Source: Prototheca cutis
Taxonomy: Eukaryota; Chlorophyta; Trebouxiophyceae; Chlorellales; Chlorellaceae
Length of the DNA stretch: 64,000 nucleotides
Direction: 5' to 3'
NCBI GenBank assembly: GCA_002897115.2
Contig: BCIH01000005.1
Coordinates: forward strand, 1,421,639 to 1,485,638
Part shown: positions 1 through 11,005 of the stretch, in pieces
How the letters are laid out: every line of letters starts with the position of its first letter
How positions within the stretch are numbered: position 1 is the stretch's first letter
Notes under the pieces: model-generated
What the model was told of the DNA's origin: nothing
Seen by the model: the letters and a program-made list of their open reading frames with translations, nothing else
The model's database searches: none
Translations under genes and position numbers: made by a program

Positions 1-2848
1 ACAGGCCACTCAATCCACTCCCCGCACCTGGCGGGTACAAGTGTTCCGGGTGAAGCTGCTGTGGTGTGTGTTGGGTGCCATTTGTCACAGGCGTGGAGGG
101 CCGGGGCTCGGAGGCAGCCGTTAGGGACGGCTCGCTGGATTCCACCGCCGCTGCAATCTCCGCGGCCACAGCGCTGCAGGCTCCTGGAACGTCCTCCAAG
201 CCCCCCAGATAAGATAGGACCTCCGACTCTGGACCATCAATGGTGCTGGGGGCAGCTGCAGGGTCGCCATCCACAGCAGCGACGACAGAATCACCCAATA
301 GCAGGGCATCAGGTCCCTCCTCAATACAGGGGATCATGCGAGGGGACTGGGCACCAGCATTACCCCCAGGCACATCACCACCACCGGTCATGTGCATCGG
401 CTCCAGCACAGGATCACTGCTCTCAGCCAGCACCCCCCCCGCAGTCGGATCTTGATCCTCGCAGTCCAGCATGGCAGCCAGTCCTTCCGCAGTGTAGGCA
501 TTCGGCGACCGTGCCGCATTCTTGACGGCAGCCCATGCCTGCTTGGTAGGTGGTGGTGTCTCGGGCTTTCCGCTTAGACCCTGGGGAGGGTGGGTGGGTT
601 TGGGGGGAGGTTGATGTGGAGTGGTTTATTGTTTATTTTCTTTTTAACTTGACGTCCACCCGGGTCATTCTCCCTGTCAACTCCCACTCAATTGACCAGA
701 TTTTAATCAGGCATCCCAGTGAACAAGGGCAACCCAGTTGTTCCCCATGGAAAACCACACCTCCCCAAAGCAAATGACCGCACCAGGACAGAGCTGAGCG
801 TCTTGCCGATGCCCTTGGCTGCACGGGGAAGCAGGCTCGACCCCGAAATCTCCACCAGCAGGGTTTCCACCGATGCGCAGCTGAGCTTGGGTACGATATC
901 GGCCGCGAGGATGACTGAGGTCACATGGTCACGGCATGCCTCAGCCAGAGGCAAGCTCATCACGGCCGCCGTACCGATGGTAATGCAATGGATGGGGCCC
1001 AGGTCCTTGGGTGCGCCGCCTTGCTTGAGCAACATCGTCAACAGCGCCGCAACACCACCTGGAATTGGTTATTGGTGAAGGGAATGCGCCCATGCGAAAG
1101 CGATGCCTGCATTGGTTCCATTCATTAACCATCCCGCAAACAAAAGTAGCCTTTCACGGGCAAACCCTCACCTCCAAGTGAGTGACCCGTGACAAGAAGC
1201 GGCCAGCCGGGGAACAGCTCCGCGGCCTTGGCCAGGGTCGCTGCCGTCGCGCAATGAATGTACGTCGCCGCAGAGAAGATGCCCTGCATGCTCGATGTTG
1301 TTGCTCTTGTTTTTATGAAAGTGGGTTATGGCCAGATGCGCGTGGGTGGTGGAGGGGGGTGCTTGTGAAGTCAACCCCTTCCTCCCACCCCACCAAAAAA
1401 AGGCCCGGACGCACCTCGTGGACCAAGCCGGAGGTGCCGTCCAGCTGTATCTCGAGAGGGTGGGCCGTGAGATCTGAGAGCAGGTCTCCCAGTTCCAGCG
1501 ATCCCCGGATGCTGAGGACCAGGCAGCCGTTGGTGCGGTCAACTGCCATGTAGTGGCAGGGTCGAAAGGTGGAGTTGACCCACTGTGAGAGGAGGATGTC
1601 ATCGGGGTCAATCCCCGTCAGCCCCGCCACCGCCTCGTTGTTCGCCTCCACTGAAACACCGCCCACCGCATCAAACCTGCATGAGTTGTCGTGTGAGGCT
1701 ACAATCGACGTTGTTGTTTCATGGGGTGCATGGACCCCCTTGCATGCATGTGCACACGCATGCACGCAATCCATCTCGCCGCAGCCCCCCCCCCACCCAC
1801 CCACACACGACAACTCCAATGGTCACCCCAATTCCTAACAACCGACACTCAAACCCACGTGAGTTGCATCAGCGTCTTGAGCTTGATGTAGTTGGATATG
1901 GAGGAGATGTGCCCTGCAGCCATGGGGTAGCCATAGGCCGCTCGAGCGTGCATGGCGGCGCAGAGCAGGTCCTGGAGCAGTGTGCGGCCGGCTGTAGGGC
2001 GCATCGCCGACCGGGGGGCCTCGGCATCGGCGGTGAACAGCCGCCGCTCATACGCTTGGACCTCGAGCGAAGCATAGACAGCCTGGTGCTTTTGATAGAC
2101 TGTCCAGAAGGCTGAAGGATCCCAGGGTGCCAGGGTCCACCAGCTCTGCCTCTCCAGCAGCTCTGCCGCCATCTTCAGGAAACCCTTGACCGCCCGACGC
2201 TGAGCTGCCTCCTCCTGCTCCTTCCTGAGCCAGTTTTCGTGAGCAATTTGGGTGTGGATTTCTTTCATTTTGTCAACATTTCCAAGCATTTCTCGCAAAC
2301 AAGAAACAAAATGGCAGCAGGACGGAAGACAAGCCGCACGAACCTCCGGCGCGTCTCGCTCTTCTGCCGGAGTGGCTGGACTCCTGGGCCCTCGACCAGC
2401 ACCGTGCCATCAACGAGGTGTTCCGGCATCCGCAGGCGATGCCACCGCCGCCGCCGAGTCAAGTCTCCAAACCGCTGCGTGGACCGACCGCCAGGGCGCT
2501 TGTACTCAAGATGCCTGCAAGCGTTTGGAGTGACCTCAATTTCCTGTGCCGATGCACCGTCATTGTTGCAGGGTTCCTGTGTCACAGCAGCCTGCTTCGG
2601 CCATCAACCATTATAACAACGACGCACTTGAACACGGTGCCATATTGCCAGCCCTCATCATCTGTCCCGGTGGTGACCACGACCTCCCAGTCTTCAAGGG
2701 CCGCACTTGGCGGCGGCTCCAGAGCGACGGGACCGCCCTCAGCATCCGTCCATTCGGCACGGTCCAACAGAGCATGCGATGCTTTCCAGCCCAGGATGCC
2801 AAAGAACCGCTCGTTCTGCCAGACCTCGATCGCATCTTGCTCTGCCAT
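1..2848 (-). CDS. DysF-domain lipase, sn1-diacylglycerol-lipase-like (3' end outside window)
   Basis: Predicted class 3 lipase of the diacylglycerol lipase type, which would cleave the sn-1 acyl chain of diacylglycerol at membranes. Exons on the minus strand: 2848-2628, 2514 to about 2370, about 2298-1859, 1676-1415, 1283-1172, 1058-784 and 580 past base 1; junction phases of the last five close exactly. The N-terminus carries Dysferlin/peroxin DysF signatures (WQNERFFGILGWK, EGWQYGTVF, RRRRWHRL). The lipase core shows HYMAVD, IRGSLELGDLLSDLT, the nucleophile elbow GHSLGGGVA (Ser nucleophile) and AADIVPKLS with the likely catalytic Asp. After an acidic low-complexity insert, EHLYPPG matches the late lipase_3 motif; the catalytic His lies beyond the window. 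The junction between the DysF part and the lipase part (about 2300-2370) is unresolved, so two adjacent genes cannot be fully excluded. Start chosen at the ATG just before the first DysF motif. Confidence 0.8.
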
Positions 2849-3903
2849 CGCGGGCTCAGGCTGCGTGCGTTGGGAGAAAGGAGGGGGTCGACTGGTTGGG
2901 AATACACAGCTACGATGCATACCCTGGCAACCCAGCACCATATAGGCACTACCTGAGCGCAGGAACAATGATGGGCGACAATCCAACACGACCTTTAGGG
3001 GATCCTGTTTACCTTGGTTGGCCGGACGCTCAGCTTCCACCCGCCCAGAAACGGAACGCGCTTCGATAACTCGGCAATCCGCCAAGCCGACGTCTTTGTA
3101 TGAGCTCGCTCGGCTCTAATCCGTGGGGGAGAACGTGGGAAGGCAGTGTGCTGGCCCGCCAGAGGACGATCGACCAAGCTGCAGGCAGGGGGCAAGGGCC
3201 GGAGCATATCCTCGCACCTCAACCCTCTCCCACCTCGAACATGCTCGTCATCAGCACATTCACAGTGAACACAACACAATGCGCGCAAGTTTCGGCTGGG
3301 ATGCAGGCTGCCAAGGTAATGGGCGGTGACCGACGCTTTGAAACTCCCGCTCAACGAAGCGGACATCGGGACGGCCGAGGGAAGCTTGCTTTCTGCATGG
3401 TCAATGGAGAGAGCGCGCCAACAGCCCACACATTATCTTGAAAGTGCACGGCAGTCGCCTATGTAAAGTTACAGATGTCACAATCACATGCAATTCATAT
3501 GCCGTACAACACTCGAGAGCCTGGTGGGGAAGGGCAAGCCCTCTGGATCACTTTTGGGGAGCGGGGAGCCGGGAGTCCCTGCTGTACCCGTTTCATTCTT
3601 CGCAAGGTTTTTCGTACCGTCCATCGCTGCGACATGCCATTTCCATGCCTGTCAAAGGCGTTGTATGAGCGCTCTCCGATTCCGGGCTGTGGTGGGCATG
3701 CTCCCTGCCGAACAGCAGACGGTCGGGCTCCCGGTCGCTCGGGCCCAGCGCCGCGAGCCTTCGAGGAGGTGACACACAACTCTTAATCTGCCCGGCGACA
3801 GGTCTACAGACACGGGCGCTCAGAAGCGATGCATCTCACGCAGCGAGGCTCAGTTTTGGGGCACAGGGGACATGGAGTACATGGGGAGGGTGGGAGTGAG
3901 GGC
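2849..3903. other. Intergenic spacer upstream of the lipase gene
   Basis: About 1 kb between the lipase start and the EPSP synthase stop, both on the minus strand. It must contain the lipase promoter. I see no convincing coding frame, RNA gene or repeat; the short open frames here lack conserved motifs. Confidence 0.5.
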
Positions 3904-6262
3904 CTATCGCTTGGCCACAGCGGCGAGCACATCAAAATACGTTGGGAAAGTCTTGCGTGTGCATCCCGGATCCAGAATAGTAATGGGCTGGTCTGCAGCA
4001 CCAGGGATAAGGGCGGCGCAGAGATTCGTTGGTCGGTGCCCGGCGGGCAGGTATCAGCAGGGGTGGGAGAATTGGCCATTTCCCCCATCCCCNCCCCCCC
4101 TTCTTCAANCCCCCAGACCCTAAGGCCCCGCCTAAACAAACCATCCCCATCCAAGCCGTACCTCCGCAGGCGGCGAGGGAGAAGGCCATGGCCATCCGGT
4201 GATCGTCGTACGTCTCGATGGCGGCGGACCGGAGGCGCTGTGGGGGGTTGATTATGCAATAATCAGCCCCCTCTTCCACCTCAGCCCCAAGCTTGGCGAG
4301 CTCGGCGCAGATGGCTTTCATGCGCTCGGTTTCCTTCACGCGCCAGCTGCCCACGTCGCGGATGGCGGTTGGTCCCTCGGCAAACAGGGCTGCTACCGCC
4401 AGGGTCATGGCAGCGTCGGGGATGTCTCCGCACCACGCATCGACGCCCTTGAGTTGACCCCGGCCCGGGCCAGTCAGCGTAATGGCGTTGGGGGCCCACT
4501 GCACACGCGCGCCCATGGACTCGAGCACCTGGGCAAAACGCACGTCACCCTGGAGGGAATCCGAGCCGCAGCCGCGGACGGTGATCGTCGAACCCGTGAT
4601 GGCCGCCCCGGCCAAAAAGTACGATGCTGCGTTTGTTAGTTATTCATCAGTTGATTTGTGTTGGGGTTCAGGCTCTGGCAACACCTGATCACCTGCCATC
4701 CCTGCAAAGAAACCCCAGTCCCTGCCAATCAATTCCACCAATCCTATGCGCACCCGAGGACGCATCGCCCTCGACAAATGCCTTGCCGGGGCTGTGGTAG
4801 CTCTGGCCGGCTGGGATGTGCAGGTGCTGCAGACCGTCCAGCCTCTCCACCTGTTGGGCCAAGCCGACGGGGGGAGGGCAGCTTCCAACTAGCTCCCCGT
4901 CCCTTCTCAAGGAAACACACACACACACACACACACACACAAGAAGATTGTTGCTGTCCCCCCCCCCCTCCCCCGGACAACACCACATCATATCCACACA
5001 ACACACACGTGCGCATACCTTGATGGCAAAGCGTTCCATCAGGCGGATGGTCATGTCGACGTAGGGTTGACTAATCAGCTCGTCGACAATCTTAATGTGG
5101 ATGCCCTCCCCCTTCTGCGCGAGCGGCGCGGCCATGAGCAGAGCGGTCAAGTACTGGCTGCTCACCTTGCCAGACAGCGTCACCTGCTGAGAGGGTGGCG
5201 GTGTTGGGGCGCATCAGGTGCACACAGGAGGTTTGAAACTCCTGGAAGACGACCAGGTCGAGCGTTTTTACAATTCATGGTCTCACACAATCCCGTACCC
5301 CGGGCCAGCATGCGTCCCCAACCCCCCAAAAAAGACAAAGGAAAGCTCACCTCGCCTGAGGGCAGGCCCTTGGCATCCAGACGCACAGGTGGACAGCCTG
5401 TGCCCAGCGTGCACTCGGCGTCAACGCCCAGCTGCGTCAGCCCGTCCACGAGATCCTGGATGGGCCTCTCCCGCATGCGCGGCACGCCGTCCAGCACAAA
5501 AACCCCACGCCCAGCCGCCGCCAGTGCTGCCGTCAGAGGCCTGCTCATATGTTCAGGTGGTTATCTTTCTTGTATTGCATGTGTGCCAGGACTGCTGTTG
5601 TGCTGGGAGAGAGTCGTGCCGTTGTTCCCCACACCGCAATCTCACCTCATGGCCGTGCCGGCATTGCCCAGGAACAGCTCGGCGCCGGTGCAGGGAAACT
5701 GCCCCGCGCAGCCCTGCACCGTGATGCGGCGGTCCGGCCAGTCGACTTCCATGGAAACTCCCAGCCGCTGCAGTGCAGTCACCATGTAGTGGATGTCCTC
5801 CGATTCCTGTGCAGAATGACGAGTGGAGTGTTTTTAGTAGATGAGTGTAAAGTAATTGGAAACATCAACATCATCAACGATGGTGCTCCANCACCCCCCC
5901 CCCCCCAAACCCACCAGGATGTTCTCCACAACGGTCTGGCCCACAGACAGGGCAGCCAGCAGAAGCACTCGGTTGCTCAGGGACTTTGATCCTGGCAGCG
6001 TGACCTCGCCCTCGATGCGCTTGATGGGCTGCAGGACCAGGTCATCCACGGCGGCGGCATCGGTGGCGATGCCTCCGGCCCTGGCAGGGCGGGCACTCAG
6101 GCGGGCTGTCTTCCGCAGCGCTGGCCGCGATGGGCAGGCCAATTTCGACTGGAATGGAATGCATCTCGAGGTGTCACGCCCAACGACATGCACAGGGCTT
6201 CTGCATGACGACACAGCCGGAAGAGGCAGCGCTCTCGAGCTGGCCAGGCTAGCGGGGCCCAT
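3904..6262 (-). CDS. EPSP synthase (3-phosphoshikimate 1-carboxyvinyltransferase), plastid-type
   Basis: Sixth enzyme of the shikimate pathway. It joins phosphoenolpyruvate to shikimate-3-phosphate and is normally plastid-located in algae and plants. The first about 60 residues are Ser/Arg-rich with no family match, as expected for a transit peptide. Conserved blocks in order: [10 protein letters not shown] (about 6010-5970, phosphate binding), [15 protein letters not shown] (across an intron, 5700-5520), [64 protein letters not shown], and the closing [17 protein letters not shown] before the TAG at 3904. First exons 6262-5915 and 5806-5646; the last exon is tiny (about 3990-3904). The intact GNAGTAMRP loop is the class I form. 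Introns contain a (CA)n run and a C-run with an ambiguous base. The gene is divergent from YJU2 across about 460 bp. Confidence 0.93.
4915..4941. repeat. (AC)n microsatellite in an EPSP synthase intron
   Basis: Uninterrupted AC dinucleotides, about 13 units, followed 20-30 bp later by a C-rich run. It lies inside an intron of the EPSP synthase gene. Confidence 0.95.
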
Positions 6263-6723
6263 TGGGGAAAGCCCACGGCAAACTCCCCCGAAAATGGACA
6301 GCGAACCGCCCGTTCCGAGACGGCTGCGTCAATGTGGAACTATTGTTCTCAAATCGGGATGTTTGTTTGGCGTGATGAGACTTGATTCCATATGGTCATG
6401 GAGCAGGAGCAAGCGTTTGCATGGAGCGCCACCCACCATTCACGTGTCTACCGATCTTGCGCGAGCCGATCCAGGCGGACGCCCATCAGGGGATGGGGAG
6501 CCTGGTGATTGCATCGTCTGCGCTCCTTGGGAAAACAGAGCCCTCGCAAAGTCAGGCAATGAATAAACTCGTCGACAACATCTATAACCGTGTTGGAATT
6601 GTGTGATAGAAGCGTTCGGAAGGGACGATACCGCCCGTGGCCGTGTCGGCCACTGTGGAGTGAGGGCCGACAGGTCTGTAGTCCCGTCCGCAAGCCGCGG
6701 CTGCTGTCGCAAGCAAGGGCACC
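6263..6723. promoter_or_regulatory. Divergent promoter region, EPSP synthase / YJU2
   Basis: About 460 bp separate the two start codons, which are transcribed away from each other, so both core promoters and 5' UTRs must lie here. I cannot point to a specific element. Confidence 0.4.
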
Positions 6724-8523
6724 ATGGGCGAGCGTAAAGGTATGATGCTCATCTGAGTACCTTCGTCCTTTGTGTTGGGCGATTCTTGGGAGAGGCTGGA
6801 GAGGTTCATTGCTGAGCGTTCATTGGGGGGGGGTTGGGAGTGTCGGTGACCACTGCCTTCCAACGCCGAGTCCCACGCCCTCTCTCCCCGCAGTCCTGAA
6901 CAAATACTTCCCTCCGGACTTTGACCCGGCGGCCCTGCCCAAGGCCAAGCGTGTCAGGTGCTCTTGCGGTGGTCGCTGTGTGGATGGCTCCAGGACTCTG
7001 ACCCCTCACGGTGCATGTGATGGCTTGGTGCATGCCTGCCTCTCTGCTGTGTGGTTCAGGGTTCAGGAGAGCCTGCTCGTGATATTCTGAAATCCTGCTG
7101 GTTCCCCTGGTCCTGTAAGGGCGCTCGTTCCACATCACCTCCCCGCCTCTCCCTTCCCATCCACCCGACCATTCAAACTCCCGCACGACTAACAGCATCC
7201 ATGAACGCTCCTTCAATCACAGGTCGGAGGAAAAGCAGATGAAAGTGCGGATGATGTTGCCCATGAGCGTCCGATGCAACACGTGCGGCAACTTTATGCC
7301 CAAGGGCACCAAGTTCAACACGCGAATGGAGGACGTCAAGGGCGAGACATACTTGGGCTTGAAGATTTTCCGGTTCTACTACCGCTGCACGGCGTGTTCG
7401 GCTGAATTTTGCATGAAAACCGACCCAAAAAACACGGACTACGTGGTGGAGGCCGGCGCCACGCGCAACTACGAGCCCTGGCGCGAGCGCGAAAAGGCCA
7501 AGATTTTAACCGCGGCGCAGCGCGAGGAGGAGGAGCGTGGCAATGCCATGAAAGCCCTGGAGAACAGGACGTTGGACAGCAAGCGTGAGATGGACATCAT
7601 GTCTGCGCTAGACGAGATGCAGTCGCTCAAGGTGGGGTGGTGCTGGAGTTGGTTGTTGCTTCTGCTGAGATCTCGTTTTTTGTTCCTGGTGGTCTGCTTG
7701 GTTATATATGTATTTACTTACTGTTATTATTATTATAGTATTATTTTGATTTTCTGGGTTGGGGGGGGGATAGTCGGTCAAAGAGTGTACGCATTTGTAG
7801 GTGGGCCAAAAGGACTGGCTCTGACACCCCCGAAATGAACAGGCGCGGCACGAGCATGTGAGTATAGAGGCTGCGCTGGCGGCCCTGAAGCAGTCGGTGC
7901 CGGCCGAGGAACCTGCCGCCCTCAGTGAGCAGGACGAGGCGGCAGTGCAGCAGATGCTGCTCCAGCGGGCCTGGCTCGACCGGCGACTGCCCGGGAGCAG
8001 CAGCAGTGGAAGTGACGAGGAAGCCGGGCCTCCTGGTCGGGGANCCGGTCGCGGCAGCAACGGCGCAGACCGGGCAAAGCCCAGGCAGGCCGCAGCATCA
8101 CTGCCGCCTCGTTCCGCCGCGGCCGCCGCACTGATGGAGGAAGAGGAGGAAGAAGAGGCNGGTGGCGCCCTGGACGATACAGGGGGTGCTGATGGTGCCG
8201 AGGTTTTGAGGCGACGGGACGCCGGGGAGACTGGTGGGCGAGGTGCCGATGCCGAGGGTGGCAATGGTCACAGTGAGGCTGGAAACAACGACAACAGCGA
8301 TGGTCGCCCACAATCCGGCAGGCTCCAGCAGACCAGGGTCACTGAGCCATCATCCACAAAAGCCCAGCAGCGGCCGGCGGCGGAGCTCGCGGCAGCAAGA
8401 CCCAAGCCGGCCCGGCGGCCGGCCGTGGCGGTTGTGGTGAAGAAGAAACAGGTTGAGGAGCCTGAGCCAGAGGGGCTGGCCTCCCTGCTGGGAGGCTATG
8501 GCAGCAGCGGGGACAGCGCCTGA
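6724..8523 (+). CDS. YJU2: Splicing factor YJU2 (CCDC94/CWC16 family)
   Basis: Spliceosome component acting with PRP2 at the first catalytic step, nuclear. Four exons, 6724-6739, 6894-6957, 7223-7631 and 7843-8523, have exact phases and give 389 residues. The start MGERKVLNKYFPPDFDP is the diagnostic N-terminus. It is followed by a zinc-binding CNTC...CTAC pair (RCNTCGNFM, YRCTACSAEF), the family block FKTDP-like CMKTDPKNTDYVVE, GATRNYEPW, and MKALENRTLDSKREMDIM, which opens the coiled coil. The C-terminal 200 residues are low-complexity, acidic and Ala/Gly-rich, with two ambiguous bases (8043, 8160), and end in a basic stretch. The first exon is only 16 nt. Very secure identification. Confidence 0.96.
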
Positions 8524-9075
8524 GATCGCGTGTGATCCAACCACACCGAGCAGCGGCAGATGAGCGCTCCAGCCTTTACGACAGAACGGCTGCTCCCTTG
8601 CAACATCAGCCTTTGAAACTTGAAAAATGAGGGGGAAAGAACCTTTCCGGGACGGGGTTGCAAGATGGGATGTTGAATCAGGGCTGGGGNCTGACAGCAG
8701 CATCTGCTGGGCTGACGGCATGTCGCAGGCTTGGCATCTTGGACGAGCGCGCCTGGTGGTGAGAAACGTGGCCCTTGCGCCGGCCAGGCCGAAAGCCGAG
8801 CTTGCACGCCCACGAAGGGCAGTTGTGGGTCTATTTTAAGTCGAAATGACCGTTGCGTTTTACGCGGTCTGGGACCACCTATGACGCGGAATCTTCAGAG
8901 CTGCTCGACTTCCTCCTTCCGGAAGCCCACCCCGCGGCCCCCGTACGCATTGTCGCAGCGACCTCTATAACGTCATGCCAAACGTGAAACGTTTGACCAC
9001 AGCCTGTCCAATTCATTTCTGGTGATTCAAAGGCATTAGCATAGATTCGTGACGAGCACAGACTTGTGAGTCAGC
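8524..9075. other. Intergenic spacer YJU2 / DJ-1
   Basis: About 550 bp between two plus-strand genes. It holds the YJU2 3' UTR and the next promoter. One ambiguous base at about 8690. I see no gene, repeat or RNA. Confidence 0.5.
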
Positions 9076-9992
9076 ATGGGAGCTCCTGCGTTTGAAGCCG
9101 ATGCGGGTGGCCCGACCGACAGCACCCCCTGGGAGACGGTGGGCATCCTGGTGTTCCCAGGCTTCGAGCCACTGGATGCGTATGGCCCATTGGAGTTGTT
9201 TGGCAGCATGATCCGTGAGGGCCTGCGCAAGGTGAAGCGCATTGTGTTCGTGGCCGAGACCGCGGGCCCCGTGCCCTGCTGCTTCGGGCCCTGCACCGTG
9301 GCTGAATACGGGTTGGACGACTGCCCCCCGCTGGACGTGCTGGTCGTCTCTGGCGGCATTGGCACCCGCATTCTCATGCACAACACCAAGGTCGTAGACT
9401 GGATGAGGAAGCAGATGCGTGACCCCAAGGTCCAGCACATCCTGAGCGTGTGCACGGGTGCGTGGGATCGGCGGGTGGGTGCGGGTGGGGCGTGGCAGCC
9501 ACCGGCGCCGCCAACTGGGATGATGCACGCACGCCGCGCCACCGCAAGCCTGCCAAGCGCAGATCCTGTCTTAGACTGCAATTCCGCGAACAGGGGATGT
9601 CATTTCTTTTTACATTTTGAACAACAACGGCAACAAACACTGTAGGCGCCATGGTTCTGGCAGCAACGGGATTGCTTGATGGCAAGTCTGCAACGACGAA
9701 CAAGGAGCTGTTCAGCTACATCCGGTCGCTGTTCCCAGCGGTGCGGTGGCAGGGCCACGCCCGCTGGGTGCGCGAGGGCAGAATCGTCACGGCATCGGGC
9801 GTCACCGCCGGAATGGACGGCGCACTCTACATCATCGAGGCCGTGCATGGCCCCGCCGCGGCCGAGGCTGTCGCCAAGGACATTGAGTACTCGGGCAATT
9901 GGCGCCAGGCAGGCGACGATCCCTTTGCCCACCACTCGGACGAGGATGGGTTTCCCGAGGACACCCGCGCCGGCGAACCCCTGGTCGCGTGA
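9076..9992 (+). CDS. DJ-1/PfpI family protein, isonitrile-hydratase-like
   Basis: Single-domain DJ-1/ThiJ/PfpI fold protein of 242 residues from two exons, 9076-9457 and 9646-9992, joined exactly through the conserved turn. Key features: strand VGILVFPGFEPLDAYGP, the acidic residue in GPLELFG, LVVSGGIGTR, and the nucleophile elbow LSVCTGAMVLAATGLLDG with the reactive Cys, split by the intron between CT and GAM. The usual AATH motif is replaced by SATTNKELF, closest to the isonitrile hydratase/DJ-1-like glutamine-amidotransferase group. ASGVTAGMDGALYI is the expected C-terminal helix motif. There is no obvious targeting peptide, so it is probably cytosolic. The exact substrate cannot be deduced. 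Confidence 0.88.
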
Positions 9993-10811
9993 GCGCTGCC
10001 TCGATGAATGGAAACGTGCTGAGTAACCGTGGCCGGGCCTGCAGCTGAGCCCACCGATGGCTGACCCTGCTGACACCTGCCGCATCCTATGCATCTGGAC
10101 ACCTGATATCGCGGCGCATGGGAAGAGGAGCATTGATAGAGCAGCCTCCTGTGCCAAGTGTGGGCTGCAGTGAAGACGCCCAGATGGCGGCCGGAGAGTA
10201 ATTTTTTGAAAGGGTGAACCGGCGGCGGTGGCCGCCGGTCTCGACAGCTGGTGGCCGATGCCTTTGGTGGCACCAGCGTCGCTTGCCGTGGCGCGCTCTA
10301 AATGTGCGCGCTAGGCACAGGGAGAAGTGATGTATACTTGCAAATTCCAGAGCGTGACGTACTACTCGTCTGCGGGGACTCCGGGGTTGCATGCGCGCAG
10401 GCCTCCCGGCCATGTCCCCCTGTATTTGTATGGTCTGGCGCGTGCCGGTTGAACCGGCCTTTCCTTTTGCTTGTGGGCTTTGTTTTTGAACGTAGATGCT
10501 TCTTCACTTAGTACTGCACCGCGCCCTTAATGCTTGGTCGTGGGTTTCAGCCGTTGCAACGAATGTGCGAGTTCCGGAGCATGCATGGGAGTTCGGAACA
10601 GGGCCGGAGCCTGGTCGGAAGCTGGCCAAGAGTATAGAGGGCGGGGAGTGGCCTTGGGTTGCCGGGAATGGACACACAAGTCGTTTGTGACTCTGTTACA
10701 GGCGTCCCTCGGGACCTTGATTATTGCATAGAAAAAAAGTTGCTGGCACCTGGTGCTGCATGTGCTCGACCACGCACCATGCACTGTGCAGTGCCCCCCA
10801 TCGATCATCAC
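9993..10811. other. Convergent spacer with two GC-rich hairpins
   Basis: About 820 bp between convergent DJ-1 and Rab GDI genes, so it holds both 3' UTRs. Two perfect inverted repeats are visible: 9-bp arms at 10218-10226 and 10231-10239 (ACCGGCGGC / GCCGCCGGT, 4-nt loop), and 7-bp arms at 10444-10450 and 10452-10458 (GCCGGTT / AACCGGC). No coding frame is convincing. Confidence 0.55.
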
Positions 10812-10974
10812 TCACTCCCTGGTCTCCTGCCTCTTGGCCAGAGATTCACTGGACAGGTCGAGCTGCTTGCCCGTGATCCGGAGGTACAGGTCCAACACAT
10901 CCTCAATCTCCGTCTCAAAGTGCGACGTCGCGTCGTAGCCGCGGCTGATGAAGCAGCCATCCCTGTGGATGTTT

Positions 10975-11005
<31 letters not shown>

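Noticed and set aside
4640..5183. Frames with long Cys/Val or Thr/His repeats around the (AC)n tract
   Set aside because: They are translations of a dinucleotide repeat inside an EPSP synthase intron.
7608..8264. A 218-codon minus-strand frame opposite YJU2
   Set aside because: Composition-driven shadow of the low-complexity YJU2 tail, crossing two ambiguous bases and an intron.
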